Below are positions 34,501-43,583 of a stretch of DNA of 64,000 bases, piece by piece. Numbering within the stretch: the first letter of the stretch is position 1; each line of letters begins with the position of its first letter. This DNA comes from Klebsiella aerogenes (GTDB lineage Bacteria > Pseudomonadota > Gammaproteobacteria > Enterobacterales > Enterobacteriaceae): assembly GCA_029027985.1 (NCBI GenBank), contig CP119076.1, forward strand, positions 1,054,001 to 1,118,000, given 5' to 3'. Under the pieces are notes generated by a model. The model saw only the letters and a program-made list of their open reading frames with translations. It had not been told where the DNA came from and made no database searches. The position numbers were made by a program, and so were the translations under genes.

Positions 34501-34567
34501 GTGCGCCATCGCAGCGACGAAGAGCAGAAACAAGTTCTCCGAAGCACTCGTAAGAGGCGTGTTGTGT

Positions 34568-34660
34568 GGTGAGGTGGCCGAGAGGCTGAAGGCGCTCCCC
34601 TGCTAAGGGAGTATGCGGTCAAAAGCTGCATCCGGGGTTCGAATCCCCGCCTCACCGCCA
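34568..34660 (+). tRNA. serV: tRNA-Ser (GCU)
   Basis: 93 nt with the long variable arm of serine tRNAs, anticodon GCT in CTCCCCTGCTAAGGGAG, T-arm GGGGTTCGAATCCCC and an encoded CCA end. It corresponds to E. coli serV, which also precedes the arginine tRNA cluster. Confidence 0.97.
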
Positions 34661-34664
34661 TTTT

Positions 34665-34741
34665 GCATCCGTAGCTCAGCTGGATAGAGTACTCGGCTAC
34701 GAACCGAGCGGTCGGAGGTTCGAATCCTCCCGGATGCACCA
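34665..34741 (+). tRNA. tRNA-Arg (ACG), copy 1
   Basis: 77 nt, anticodon ACG in CTCGGCTACGAACCGAG, T-arm GGAGGTTCGAATCCTCC, encoded CCA. It begins 4 bp after tRNA-Ser, so the two are co-transcribed. It corresponds to one of the argV/argY/argZ/argQ genes. Confidence 0.97.
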
Positions 34742-34935
34742 TATTCTCCTTAGTAACAGCACTATCGTTGTTACACGGTCTGCGAAATTTTCGCCAGCAC
34801 CAGGGAGGATAACGTTGCAAAAGCAGCGGCCCGCAGTGCGAGGCGTAATCGAGTCACTCTACCGATTACTCTATCATACTCAGTGTGGCATGTGTTAGTT
34901 GTGACACTGACGCGTAGTAAAGCAAGTTTCCCGAT

Positions 34936-35012
34936 GCATCCGTAGCTCAGCTGGATAGAGTACTCGGCTACGAACCGAGCGGTCGGAGGTTCGAATCCTC
35001 CCGGATGCACCA
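34936..35012 (+). tRNA. tRNA-Arg (ACG), copy 2
   Basis: Identical in sequence to copy 1. The 194 bp spacer before it holds a degenerate version of the repeat spacer (TATTCTCCTTAGTAACAG...) and no other gene. Confidence 0.97.
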
Positions 35013-35125
35013 TATTCTCCTTAGTAACAGCACTATCGTTGTTACATGGTCTGCGAAATTATCGCCGCACTAGGGAGGATAACGTTGCGTAAGCAACGGC
35101 CCGTAGGGCGAGGCGTAGACGAGTC

Positions 35126-35143
35126 ATCCTCCCGGATGCACCA
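35126..35143 (+). pseudogene. tRNA-Arg 3' remnant 1
   Basis: ATCCTCCCGGATGCACCA repeats the last 18 nt of tRNA-Arg (T-arm side, acceptor and CCA) without a body. It is preceded by GGCGTAGACGAGTC instead of tRNA sequence. It suggests loss of a tRNA gene, or creation of the spacer by unequal recombination. Confidence 0.75.
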
Positions 35144-35190
35144 TTCTTGCCCGATTCAGATGAATTCTGTAGTAAACTAGTTATTCCGAT

Positions 35191-35267
35191 GCATCCGTAG
35201 CTCAGCTGGATAGAGTACTCGGCTACGAACCGAGCGGTCGGAGGTTCGAATCCTCCCGGATGCACCA
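35191..35267 (+). tRNA. tRNA-Arg (ACG), copy 3
   Basis: Identical to the other copies (anticodon ACG, encoded CCA). The 47 bp spacer after it repeats the 47 bp that precede it. Confidence 0.97.
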
Positions 35268-35314
35268 TTCTTACCTGATTCAGATGAATTCTGTAGTAAA
35301 CTAGTTATTCCGAT

Positions 35315-35391
35315 GCATCCGTAGCTCAGCTGGATAGAGTACTCGGCTACGAACCGAGCGGTCGGAGGTTCGAATCCTCCCGGATGCACCA
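35315..35391 (+). tRNA. tRNA-Arg (ACG), copy 4
   Basis: Identical to the other copies. It is the last intact tRNA of the cluster and is followed by a full spacer and a second 3' remnant. Confidence 0.97.
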
Positions 35392-35506
35392 TATTCTCCT
35401 TAATAACAGCAATACTGCCTGTTTTTATGGTCTGCGAAATTATCGCCGCACCAGGGAGGATAACGTTGCGTAAGCAACGGCCCGTAGGGCGAGGCGCAGC
35501 CGAGTC

Positions 35507-35524
35507 ATCCTCCCGGATGCACCA
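35507..35524 (+). pseudogene. tRNA-Arg 3' remnant 2
   Basis: A second ATCCTCCCGGATGCACCA, preceded by GAGGCGCAGCCGAGTC, mirrors remnant 1 and closes the tRNA cluster. Confidence 0.75.
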
Positions 35525-35686
35525 TATTCCCCCCAGCAAAACTCCCCATTAGCATCCTGACTAAAACAACGCATCCCAGCTCCTCGATAATCAACACATT
35601 TCTTATTGGCAAGTCGCTCTTTCCACTATAATTTATCCCTGTATATCTACCTGAACCGGGTGTGATGAATGCAAGGAGAGAAATCA

Positions 35687-36001
35687 ATGAAATGGTTCAA
35701 AGCAATACCTGCCTTTTGCGCAACGCTTCTGGTCGCCGTCTCTCTGGCGGGATGCGCCGGATCGTCCACCAAAGAGAGCACCGGTGGTTACATTGACGAT
35801 ACCGTGGTGACTACCAAGGTAAAAAGCGCGCTGTTTAACGACAAAGATATTAAATCCACTGAAATCAGCGTTCAGACCTTTAAAGGCCGCGTGCAGCTGA
35901 GCGGTTTCGTATCGTCTGCAGAAAGCGCTCAACGCGCGGTAGAAGTCACCCGTCGCGTGCAGGGCGTACGCGTGGTTGAGAACGACTTGCGAGTCAAATA
36001 A
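35687..36001 (+). CDS. BON-domain lipoprotein
   Basis: Small lipoprotein of 104 residues with a signal peptide ending in lipobox LAGC (Cys23) and one BON domain (about 38-103: IDDTVVTTKVKSALF..., GRVQLSGFV, VVENDLRVK). BON domains bind phospholipid or membrane surfaces, as in OsmY and DolP. ATG 35687 has AAGGAG 10 bp upstream; the six residues upstream in the frame are not part of the signal peptide. The precise role is unknown. It is not at this locus in E. coli K-12, as far as I recall. Confidence 0.88.
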   Translation: MKWFKAIPAFCATLLVAVSLAGCAGSSTKESTGGYIDDTVVTTKVKSALFNDKDIKSTEISVQTFKGRVQLSGFVSSAESAQRAVEVTRRVQGVRVVENDLRVK

Positions 36002-36027
36002 AACGATTGACGATGCCCCCATCGAAT

Positions 36028-36048
36028 AAGGCGCCTGTAGGCGCCTTT
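36028..36048 (+). terminator. Terminator after the BON lipoprotein gene
   Basis: AAGGCGCC and GGCGCCTT pair around TGTA and are followed by T. A compact intrinsic terminator 27 bp after the stop. Confidence 0.8.
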
Positions 36049-36126
36049 GCTGTCTCTGGCGCCCCCGCGACAAAACCCGCCTTTTGCGATAAAGTAACGT
36101 TTCCTTATTCGGTTGGTGAGAACACG

Positions 36127-36693
36127 ATGTACGAACGTTACGCAGGACTGATTTTCGATATGGATGGCACCATCCTCGATACCGAGCCGACGCATCGTAA
36201 GGCATGGCACGAAGTATTGGGCCGTTACGGTATGCGTTTCGATGAGCAGGCCATGGTTGCGCTCAACGGTTCTCCCACCTGGCGTATTGCCCAGGCGATT
36301 ATCGAGCTGAATCAGGCTGATTTAGATCCGCATCGTCTGGCGCAGGAAAAAACCGCCGCCGTTAAAGCGATGTTGCTGGATAGCGTACGCCCGTTACCGC
36401 TCATTGAGGTGGTCAAAGCGTGGCATGGCCGTCGCCCGATGTCGGTCGGCACCGGTAGCGAAAGCGCCGTTGCCGAAGCGTTGCTGGCACATCTTGGCCT
36501 GCGTCATTACTTCTCCGCGGTGATAGCCGCCGATCATGTGGCGCACCACAAACCGGCGCCTGATACCTTCCTGCTATGCGCGGAACGCATGGGCGTCGCA
36601 CCGGAGCGATGCGTGGTCTTCGAAGATGCCGACTTCGGTCTGCAGGCGGCGAAACGCGCGGGAATGGATGTCGTGGACGTGCGTTTGCTGTGA
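36127..36693 (+). CDS. yqaB: Fructose-1-phosphate / 6-phosphogluconate phosphatase (HAD)
   Basis: HAD-superfamily phosphatase of 188 residues, as in E. coli YqaB. The nucleophile motif is FDMDGTILD (Asp11 and Asp13); later motifs are GTGSESA and VFEDADFGLQAA. ATG 36127 matches E. coli; the longer frame runs through the terminator. Its TGA overlaps the yqaA GTG (GTGA). Confidence 0.95.
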   Translation: MYERYAGLIFDMDGTILDTEPTHRKAWHEVLGRYGMRFDEQAMVALNGSPTWRIAQAIIELNQADLDPHRLAQEKTAAVKAMLLDSVRPLPLIEVVKAWHGRRPMSVGTGSESAVAEALLAHLGLRHYFSAVIAADHVAHHKPAPDTFLLCAERMGVAPERCVVFEDADFGLQAAKRAGMDVVDVRLL

Positions 36694-37118
36694 GCGACTC
36701 GCTGTCGCTCCTGTCGCTTTTTGCCAGCAGCTTTTTAAGCGCCACCTTGCTTCCCGGCAACTCAGAGGTGGTGATGGTTGCTATGCTTCTTACGGGGGTC
36801 AGTCAACCGTGGATGCTGGTATTAATAGCAACAATCGGCAATAGCCTTGGAGGGGTAACTAACGTTATTCTGGGGCGCCTGTTTCCGCTGCGTAAGACAT
36901 CACGCTGGCAGGAGAGGGCGGCCGGCTGGCTAAAACGCTATGGTGCGGTGACATTATTATTGAGCTGGGCGCCTGTTATAGGCGATTTGCTGTGTTTACT
37001 GGCGGGATGGATGCGCATTTCCTGGGGACCAGTGCTTTTTTTCTTATGTCTTGGTAAGGCGTTGCGCTATATCGTCATTGCGGCGGCAACGCTTCAGGGC
37101 ATGACGTGGTGGCACTAA
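36690..37118 (+). CDS. yqaA: DedA-related inner membrane protein YqaA
   Basis: SNARE-associated/DedA-type membrane protein of 142 residues with four hydrophobic segments; function not established. The start is GTG 36690, overlapping the yqaB stop by 4 bp, giving VSDSLSLLSLFASSFLSATL at the N terminus in line with E. coli. Motifs PGNSEVVMVAML and GDLLCLLAGWMRI are conserved. Confidence 0.93.
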   Translation: MSDSLSLLSLFASSFLSATLLPGNSEVVMVAMLLTGVSQPWMLVLIATIGNSLGGVTNVILGRLFPLRKTSRWQERAAGWLKRYGAVTLLLSWAPVIGDLLCLLAGWMRISWGPVLFFLCLGKALRYIVIAAATLQGMTWWH

Positions 37119-37184
37119 TTGGACTGATTGTTCAACCATTACAATTATGCTAATTCAAACGATTTCGACAGGCGGGAGGTCAAA

Positions 37185-38741
37185 TTGATCCCGGACGTAT
37201 CACAGGCGCTGGCCTGGCTGGAAAAAAATCCGCAGGCGCTGCAAGGCATTAAACGTGGGCTTGAGCGCGAAACGCTGCGCGTTAACGCGGACGGCACGCT
37301 GGCCACTACCGGCCATCCTGTTGCTTTAGGGTCGGCGCTGACCCACAAATGGATTACCACTGATTTTGCTGAAGCCCTGCTGGAGTTTATTACCCCAGTA
37401 GATGGCGACGTCGATCATATGCTCACTTTCCTGCGCGATGTGCATCGCTTCACCGCCCGCCAGCTTGGCGATGAGCGGATGTGGCCGCTGAGCATGCCTT
37501 GCTATATCGCGCCGGGCCAGGACATTGAACTGGCGCAGTACGGCACCTCTAACGTCGGGCGTCTGAAGACGCTGTATCGTGAAGGGCTGAAAAACCGCTA
37601 CGGCGCGCTGATGCAAACCATTTCCGGCGTGCACTACAACTTCTCGCTGCCGATGGCGTTCTGGCAGGCGAAGTGCGGCGTAGAAGACGCCGAAAGCGGT
37701 AAGGAGGCGATCTCCGCCGGTTACTTCCGCTCAATTCGTAACTACTACCGCTTCGGTTGGGTGATCCCGTACCTGTTCGGCGCATCGCCGGCGATTTGTT
37801 CCTCGTTCCTGCAGGGCAAACCGACCACGCTGCCGTTTGAAGAGACCGCCAACGGCATGTATTACCTGCCGTACGCCACCTCTTTGCGTCTGAGCGACCT
37901 GGGTTATACCAATAAGTCGCAAAGCAATCTCGGTATTACGTTTAACGATCTGCACGAGTATGTGGCAGGATTGAAGCGGGCGATTAAAACGCCGTCGGAA
38001 GAGTACGCCGCAATCGGGCTCGAAAAAGACGGTAAGCACCTGCAGATCAACAGCAACATCCTGCAGATTGAAAATGAACTGTACGCGCCGATTCGTCCAA
38101 AACGCGTCACCCGTAGCGGTGAAACGCCGTCCGATGCGCTGCTGCGCGGCGGGATTGAATACATCGAAGTACGTTCGCTGGATATCAACCCGTTCTCGCC
38201 AATTGGCGTGGACGAGCAGCAGGTGCGTTTCCTCGATCTGTTTATGGTCTGGTGTGTGCTGGCCGATGCGCCGGAGATGAGCAGCAGCGAGCTGCTGTGT
38301 ACCCGCACCAACTGGAATCGCGTGATTCTTGAAGGCCGCAAACCTGGCCTGACGCTGGGTATCGGTTGTGAAAGCGCGCAGTTCCCGCTGGCGAAAGTGG
38401 GCAAAGATCTGTTCCGCGATTTACGCCGCGTGGCGCAAACGCTGGATAGCATCCACGGTGGCGAGGCCTATCAACAGGTGTGCGATGAGCTGCTGGCCTG
38501 TTTCGACGATCCGGAATTAACTTTCTCAGCACGCATTCTGCGTTCTATGATTGAAGAGGGGATTGGCGGCACCGGGCGTAAATTGGCTGACCAGTATCGG
38601 ACGATACTGCGCGAAGAGCCTCTGGAAATTTTAAGCGAAGACGATTTTATCGCCGAGCGTGATGCGTCGGTTGCGCGTCAGAAGAAAGTGGAAGCGGAAG
38701 ATAGCGAGCCATTTGAGGCGCTTTTAGCACGACACGCGTAG
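37185..38741 (+). CDS. gshA: Glutamate--cysteine ligase
   Basis: First enzyme of glutathione synthesis: ATP-dependent joining of L-Glu and L-Cys. It has 518 residues from a TTG start at 37185, the same rare start as in E. coli, with a strong GGGAGGT 5 bp upstream. An upstream in-frame ATG (37128) would add 19 residues unlike the family. Motifs [24 protein letters not shown] and [14 protein letters not shown] are present. Confidence 0.96.
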   Translation: MIPDVSQALAWLEKNPQALQGIKRGLERETLRVNADGTLATTGHPVALGSALTHKWITTDFAEALLEFITPVDGDVDHMLTFLRDVHRFTARQLGDERMWPLSMPCYIAPGQDIELAQYGTSNVGRLKTLYREGLKNRYGALMQTISGVHYNFSLPMAFWQAKCGVEDAESGKEAISAGYFRSIRNYYRFGWVIPYLFGASPAICSSFLQGKPTTLPFEETANGMYYLPYATSLRLSDLGYTNKSQSNLGITFNDLHEYVAGLKRAIKTPSEEYAAIGLEKDGKHLQINSNILQIENELYAPIRPKRVTRSGETPSDALLRGGIEYIEVRSLDINPFSPIGVDEQQVRFLDLFMVWCVLADAPEMSSSELLCTRTNWNRVILEGRKPGLTLGIGCESAQFPLAKVGKDLFRDLRRVAQTLDSIHGGEAYQQVCDELLACFDDPELTFSARILRSMIEEGIGGTGRKLADQYRTILREEPLEILSEDDFIAERDASVARQKKVEAEDSEPFEALLARHA

Positions 38742-38759
38742 TAAAAAGCGGTACAAAAG

Positions 38760-38834
38760 AAAAAGGCCACATCAATGTGGCCAAACTTTCATCTCTGATT
38801 CAGGGATGATGATGATAATAAATGCGCGTCTTTC
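38760..38834 (-). ncRNA. micA: MicA small RNA
   Basis: On the minus strand the sequence starts GAAAGACGCGCATTTATTAT and ends in hairpin GGCCACAT...ATGTGGCC followed by TTTTTC, about 75 nt. This matches E. coli MicA (SraD), an Hfq-dependent RNA that represses ompA and other envelope mRNAs, in both sequence and place between gshA and luxS. The 5' seed region is conserved and a sigma-E promoter lies upstream. The terminator hairpin on the plus strand may also serve gshA. Confidence 0.95.
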
Positions 38835-38840
38835 ATATAC

Positions 38841-38867
38841 TCAGACTCGCTGTTGAACGAAGAGTTC
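38841..38867 (-). promoter_or_regulatory. Sigma-E promoter of micA
   Basis: Minus strand -35 GAACT (38863-38867) and -10 TCTGA (38841-38845) are 17 bp apart, close to the sigma-E consensus GAACTT/TCTGA. The -10 ends 6 bp before the micA 5' end, linking micA to envelope stress. Confidence 0.92.
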
Positions 38868-38904
38868 ATTTTATTTTAAAAAAAATCACTATCGGAGGTG
38901 AAGA

Positions 38905-39420
38905 ATGCCGTTGTTAGATAGTTTCACAGTCGACCATACCCGAATGGAAGCGCCTGCGGTGCGCGTCGCGAAGAAAATGAACACGCCGCACGGCGATCAA
39001 ATCACCGTTTTCGATCTGCGATTCTGCGTACCAAACCAGGAAGTGATGCCGGAACGTGGTATTCATACACTGGAGCACCTGTTTGCCGGTTTCATGCGCG
39101 ATCACCTGAATGGTAATGGCGTGGAAATTATCGACATCTCTCCGATGGGCTGCCGTACCGGTTTCTACATGAGCCTGATTGGCACGCCTGATGAGCAGCG
39201 TGTTGCCGATGCCTGGAAAGCGGCGATGGCCGACGTGCTGAAAGTGAAAGATCAGACCCAGATCCCTGAGCTGAACGTGTACCAGTGCGGCACCTACACC
39301 ATGCACTCGCTGCAGGAAGCGCAGGATATCGCCCGCCACATCATCGAGCGTGATGTTCGCATCAACAGCAACGATGAGCTGGCGCTACCGAAAGAAAAAC
39401 TGCAAGAACTGCACATCTAG
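38905..39420 (+). CDS. luxS: S-ribosylhomocysteine lyase (AI-2 synthase)
   Basis: Cleaves S-ribosylhomocysteine to homocysteine and the AI-2 precursor DPD. It has 171 residues. Metal ligands His54 and His58 in HTLEH with base Glu57, and catalytic Cys83 in [13 protein letters not shown] 38905 has GGAGGTGAAG directly upstream. Its leader overlaps the micA promoter region on the other strand. Confidence 0.98.
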   Translation: MPLLDSFTVDHTRMEAPAVRVAKKMNTPHGDQITVFDLRFCVPNQEVMPERGIHTLEHLFAGFMRDHLNGNGVEIIDISPMGCRTGFYMSLIGTPDEQRVADAWKAAMADVLKVKDQTQIPELNVYQCGTYTMHSLQEAQDIARHIIERDVRINSNDELALPKEKLQELHI

Positions 39421-39431
39421 TGCATCTGCTT

Positions 39432-39455
39432 CGGCCCGGCGATTGCGCCGGGCCG
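39432..39455 (+). terminator. Hairpin after luxS
   Basis: CGGCCCGGCG and CGCCGGGCCG are perfect 10 bp complements around ATTG, 11 bp after the luxS stop. A clear T-run is lacking. Confidence 0.6.
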
Positions 39456-39468
39456 CTCTCCCGTCATC

Positions 39469-40236
39469 ATGTCGACAACACTCTCTTTTTCCTTCGAGCA
39501 TCGCGCGCTGGTGCCTTTTGCCCATGATTACGCCCATGGCGATAGCGAGCCGGTGCATCGCCACGATTGCGCGCAGCTGTTGCATATACTCAGCGGCGTG
39601 GTGCGGGTGGAAACGCCAGCCGGTTTCTGGGTGGTGCCGCCCGGACGCGGGGTCTGGCTACCGGCGGGGACGCCGCATGCTCTGCGGATAACCGGTCATG
39701 TGGCCGCGCGGACGCTATTTATCGATCCATTCGCCCGCGCCGATCTGCCTGCATCTTGTCAGATCGTGTAGATCTCACCGCTGCTGCGCGAGCTGATCGT
39801 CGCCTCGCTGACGCTGGCGGAACGCTACGATCCAGGCTCACGGGATGAACGTATCTATGAGCTGATCCTCGATGAAATTCGTGGGATGGCGGTACTGCCG
39901 TTTGGCTTGCCGGAACCGCACAGCGATGGCCTGCGGCGGTTATGTCAGCGGGTGCGCGAAGCGCCCGGCGAGCCGTGGGGCAGCCGCCAGGCGGCGCAGG
40001 CAAACGGGATGAGCGAGCGTACCCTGAACCGCCATTTTCAGCAGCAGACCAGCCTGACGTGGAGTGAATGGGTACGCCGGGCGAAGCTAATGGAAGCGCT
40101 GGTTCGCCTGGCGCAGGGACAATCGGTACTGCGGGTGGCGCTGGATCTTGGCTACGGCAGCCACAGCGCGTTTAGCGCCATGTTTCGCCGGGTGATGGGA
40201 ACCGCCCCCAGCGACTATTTTCGCGCGCCGGATTAA
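39469..40236 (+). pseudogene. AraC-family regulator interrupted by an in-frame amber codon
   Basis: One continuous frame of 255 codons encodes a complete AraC-type regulator except for TAG at 39769-39771 (codon 101). Upstream is the cupin-like sensor domain (HRHDCAQLLHILSGVV, PPGRGVWLPAGTPHAL). Downstream is the HTH domain (SRQAAQANGMSERTLNRHFQ, LDLGYGSHSAFSAMFRRVMG). No frameshift or other damage is seen. A C-to-T change of CAG (Gln) would explain it, so inactivation is recent or is a sequence error. The HTH part could be re-initiated near 39886. The 3' end overlaps convergent leuA by 4 bp. Confidence 0.85.
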
Positions 40237-41891
40237 TCCTTCGCGCTGAGCGCATTGCACAGCGCCTGTAGTGAGGCGCGAGCGACATCATTATCAATTC
40301 CCACTCCCCAGCGGCTTTTGCCATCCGGAAAAATACAGCGGATATAGGCGACCGACCGGCTGTCGCTGCGCGCTCCGAGGGTATGTTCGTGATAATCCTT
40401 AATAACGAAGTGATGTTTGAGTAGCGCGCTCAGGCCGCTGGCGGCGGCGGATAACAGACCGTTGCCGCGGCTGTGTAGTCGGCGGGTCTCGCCATTCACC
40501 CGCAGCGTGGCATGCAGCGATAGCTCGCCATCCTGTTGGCCGTCGCTCTGGTAGTCTAGCAACACCAGCGCTGGCTGCGTCAGCAGGCCATAGCGGGTGC
40601 GGAACAGCTGCCATAGCGCATTATGGGTCATCTCTTTGCCATGGGCATCCGTTTCCTGCTGTACGTACTGGCTGAAGTCCTGTTGCAGCGTCCGCGGCAG
40701 CTTAAGGCCATGGTTCTGCTCAATCAGCCATGCGCTACCGCTTTTTCCTGACTGGCTGTTGACGCGGATCACCGCCTCATAGCTACAGCCTATATCCTGC
40801 GGGTCGATAGGCAAATAAGGCATTTGCCAGCGGTCGCCAGGTTTACGAGCATCAAAACCTTTTTTAATCGCATCCTGGTGCGAACCGGAAAACGCGGTGT
40901 AGGCCAGGCTGCCCGCCCACGGATGGCGTGGGTGTACCGGGAGCTGGTTGCAGTTTTCGACGATCTCTACCACCCGGTTCATTTGCGTAAAGCGCAGCCG
41001 TGGATCCACGCCCTGGCTGTAGAGGTTCATGGCCAGCGTCACCAGGCAAACGTTGCCGGTGCGCTCGCCGTTACCAAACAGGCACCCCTCAACGCGATCG
41101 GCGCCAGCCATCACCGCCAGTTCGGCGCTGGCGACGCCGGTACCGCGATCGTTGTGCGGATGCACGCTGATGCAGACATCGCGGCGGCGTGAGAAGTGGC
41201 GGCAGAAAGACTCAATTTGATCGGCGTAAACGTTAGGCGTGCTGACCTCGACGGTCGCCGGAAGATTAATAATCATTGGGCGCTCGGCGCAGGGTTGCCA
41301 GATTTCCGCCACCGCTTCACAGATTTCCAGCGCGAATTCGGGTTCGGTAAAGCAAAAAGTTTCTGGTGAATACTCATATTGCCAGTGGGTGCCGGGCTGC
41401 TGTTCGCACTGCTGGCGAATCAGCCGGGTGGCGCGAGTCGCCAGGGCGATCACCTCGGCCTTGTCCATACCGAACACCAGTTCACGAAACAGCGGCGCGG
41501 TGGCATTGTACAGATGTACGGTGGCGCGATGGGCGCCGCGCAGCGCGTCAAAGGTCCGCAGGATCAGTTCTTCCCGCGCTTGAGTCAGCACCTGGATGGT
41601 CACATCCTGAGGGATGCGTCGTTCTTCAATCAGCTGGCGCACAAAGTTGAAATCGGTTTGCGAGGCGGAAGGAAAAGCAACCTCTATCTCTTTAAAGCCG
41701 CACTCCAGCAGCAGCTCCCAAAACTGCAGCTTGCGTGGGCCGTCCATGGGTTCCGCCAGCGCCTGGTTGCCATCGCGCAAGTCAGTGGAGAGCCAGCGCG
41801 GCGCCTCGGTGATTTGCCGGTCAGGCCAGCGGCGGTCGGGCAATGCGATAGGCGGATAAGGGCGGTATTTTTCACCTGGATTGGTCAGCAT
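40233..41891 (-). CDS. leuA: 2-isopropylmalate synthase, long class
   Basis: Condenses acetyl-CoA and 2-ketoisovalerate in leucine synthesis. It has 552 residues and belongs to the longer LeuA class (YRPYPPIALPDRRWP at the N terminus) rather than the shorter class of the E. coli leuABCD operon. The catalytic motif STDLRDGNQAL, metal motif VHPHNDRGTG and LFGNGERTGN are intact, with a C-terminal allosteric domain. ATG 41891 with AGGAGAACACC upstream. It stands alone, outside a leu operon, next to a broken AraC regulator, so it may be a second isozyme or serve another 2-oxo acid chain extension. Confidence 0.88.
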   Translation of the reverse strand: MLTNPGEKYRPYPPIALPDRRWPDRQITEAPRWLSTDLRDGNQALAEPMDGPRKLQFWELLLECGFKEIEVAFPSASQTDFNFVRQLIEERRIPQDVTIQVLTQAREELILRTFDALRGAHRATVHLYNATAPLFRELVFGMDKAEVIALATRATRLIRQQCEQQPGTHWQYEYSPETFCFTEPEFALEICEAVAEIWQPCAERPMIINLPATVEVSTPNVYADQIESFCRHFSRRRDVCISVHPHNDRGTGVASAELAVMAGADRVEGCLFGNGERTGNVCLVTLAMNLYSQGVDPRLRFTQMNRVVEIVENCNQLPVHPRHPWAGSLAYTAFSGSHQDAIKKGFDARKPGDRWQMPYLPIDPQDIGCSYEAVIRVNSQSGKSGSAWLIEQNHGLKLPRTLQQDFSQYVQQETDAHGKEMTHNALWQLFRTRYGLLTQPALVLLDYQSDGQQDGELSLHATLRVNGETRRLHSRGNGLLSAAASGLSALLKHHFVIKDYHEHTLGARSDSRSVAYIRCIFPDGKSRWGVGIDNDVARASLQALCNALSAKD

Positions 41892-41994
41892 GGTGTTCTC
41901 CTGTTGTCGGAGCTTTATCCTGCATGACAAAACGAAAGGGCGGCTTTAGCGAAATGGACAGAAGCTAGCGCGAACTGGACAACGTTGCGCGAAT

Positions 41995-42020
41995 AAAAAA
42001 GGGATCCGCAGATCCCTTTG
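41995..42020 (-). terminator. emrB terminator
   Basis: On the minus strand AAAGGGATC pairs with GATCCCTTT around TGCG and is followed by a T-run (TTTTTTATTC). It lies 10 bp after the emrB stop. Confidence 0.9.
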
Positions 42021-42029
42021 TGTTGATGT

Positions 42030-43568
42030 TTAGTGCGCGCCACCACCGCCACCGCCGGCGCTGAACGGCGGTTTGGCGAACCATACCAGGCTGAGCAACA
42101 GGATGAAGATGCCCGCTGATACCCAGAAGATTTCGTTGGCTGAGATAATCAGCCCCTGGTTGGTTATCTGCTGCGCTATCCAGCCGGAAGCCTGCTGCTG
42201 CGTCATCCCCAGTCCCTGCAGCTGATCGTACATCTGCTGGGCGTTAGGGTTGTATGGCGTCACCGATTCGGTGAGCTGCGCATGGTGCAGCGCCTCGCGG
42301 TTGGTCCACATGGTGGTGGTAATCGAGGTTCCGATAGAACCGGCAAGGGTTCGGGTAAAGTTCGACAAGCTCGATGCCGCCGCCAGCCGTTCCGGCGGCA
42401 GGCCGGAAAGGGTGATGGTGGTCAACGGCATGAAGAAGCAGGCCACCGCGAAGCCCTGAATAAACTGCGGCCAGGCCGAAGCGCCGAAATCCATGCCCGG
42501 TTCGAAGGTCCATGCGCGCCAGTAGAAGCAGACGGCATACATGATAAAGCTGAAAGTCACCAGCCGTCGCATATCGAGCTTATGGGCAAAGCGGCCAATA
42601 ATCGGCGACAGAATGACCGGGATCACCCCGACCGGCGCCGAGGCTAAACCCGCCCAGGTGGCGGTGTAGCCGTATACCTCCTGCAGTAGCTGCGGCAGCA
42701 AGACGATAGCGCCGAAGTAGAGCATATAGGCCAGACTGATACACAAACAGCCGATGGTGAAGTTGCGCGACTTAAATAGCGACAGATCGACTATCGGGTT
42801 ATCGTCGGTCAGCTCCCAGACGATCAGGAAGCTTATCGCCACTACCGCCACGATAGTCAGGATGATAATTTCATTGGAAGCAAACCAGTCGAGCTCTTTA
42901 CCCCGGTCGAGCATGACCTGCAGGCTACCGATGCCAACCACCAGCAGAGCAAGACCCACGCCGTCGATGCGCCGCTGTTCGGTGCGGGTTTCGCGGTCGC
43001 GTAGGGTTTGCAGGGTCATGATCACCACCGCGACGCCAATCGGCACGTTGATGAAGAAGATCCAGCCCCAGTGGTAGTTATCGCTGATGTAACCGCCGAG
43101 AATCGGGCCGCAAATCGGCGCGACGATGACCGTCATCGACCACAGCGCCAGCGCGATAGATCGCTTCGCCGGCGGATAGTTGCTGAGCAGCAGACTCTGC
43201 GACAGCGGGATCAGCGGACCGGCGACAATCCCCTGAATCACGCGGAAGAAAATCAGCATCGTCAGGCTGTTTGACACCCCGCAGGCCCAGGAGGCGATGG
43301 CGAATGCCACCGTTGACCAGAGGAACAGTTTTACTTCGCCGACGCGCTTTGCCAGCCAGCCGGTGATCGGAATGGAGATAGCGTTCGCCACCCCGAACGA
43401 GGTGATGACCCAGGTCCCCTGGCTCAGCGACGAGCCAAGGTTGCCGGCGATGGTCGGAATGGCCACGTTGGCGATAGTGGAGTCCAGCACCTGCATGAAA
43501 GTCGCCAGCGACAGCGCAATGGTCATAATGACCAGCTGCGCGCCTTCGAGCGGTTTTTGCTGTTGCAT
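42030..43568 (-). CDS. emrB: Multidrug efflux permease EmrB
   Basis: MFS (DHA2, 14 segments) inner-membrane transporter of the EmrAB-TolC pump, exporting hydrophobic toxins and uncouplers. It has 512 residues from ATG 43568, as in E. coli; a start three codons earlier is possible. Motifs FMQVLDSTIANVAIPTIAG and WRAWTFEPGMDFGAS are conserved, and the C terminus is Gly-rich (AGGGGGGAH). It follows emrA by 15 bp. Confidence 0.96.
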   Translation of the reverse strand: MQQQKPLEGAQLVIMTIALSLATFMQVLDSTIANVAIPTIAGNLGSSLSQGTWVITSFGVANAISIPITGWLAKRVGEVKLFLWSTVAFAIASWACGVSNSLTMLIFFRVIQGIVAGPLIPLSQSLLLSNYPPAKRSIALALWSMTVIVAPICGPILGGYISDNYHWGWIFFINVPIGVAVVIMTLQTLRDRETRTEQRRIDGVGLALLVVGIGSLQVMLDRGKELDWFASNEIIILTIVAVVAISFLIVWELTDDNPIVDLSLFKSRNFTIGCLCISLAYMLYFGAIVLLPQLLQEVYGYTATWAGLASAPVGVIPVILSPIIGRFAHKLDMRRLVTFSFIMYAVCFYWRAWTFEPGMDFGASAWPQFIQGFAVACFFMPLTTITLSGLPPERLAAASSLSNFTRTLAGSIGTSITTTMWTNREALHHAQLTESVTPYNPNAQQMYDQLQGLGMTQQQASGWIAQQITNQGLIISANEIFWVSAGIFILLLSLVWFAKPPFSAGGGGGGAH

Positions 43569-43583
43569 TACGCTCACCCCGAA

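Noticed and set aside
34568..35524. Integrated phage or island at the tRNA-Arg genes
   Set aside because: tRNA-Arg is a common integration site, but no integrase or foreign genes follow; only short spacers and remnants.
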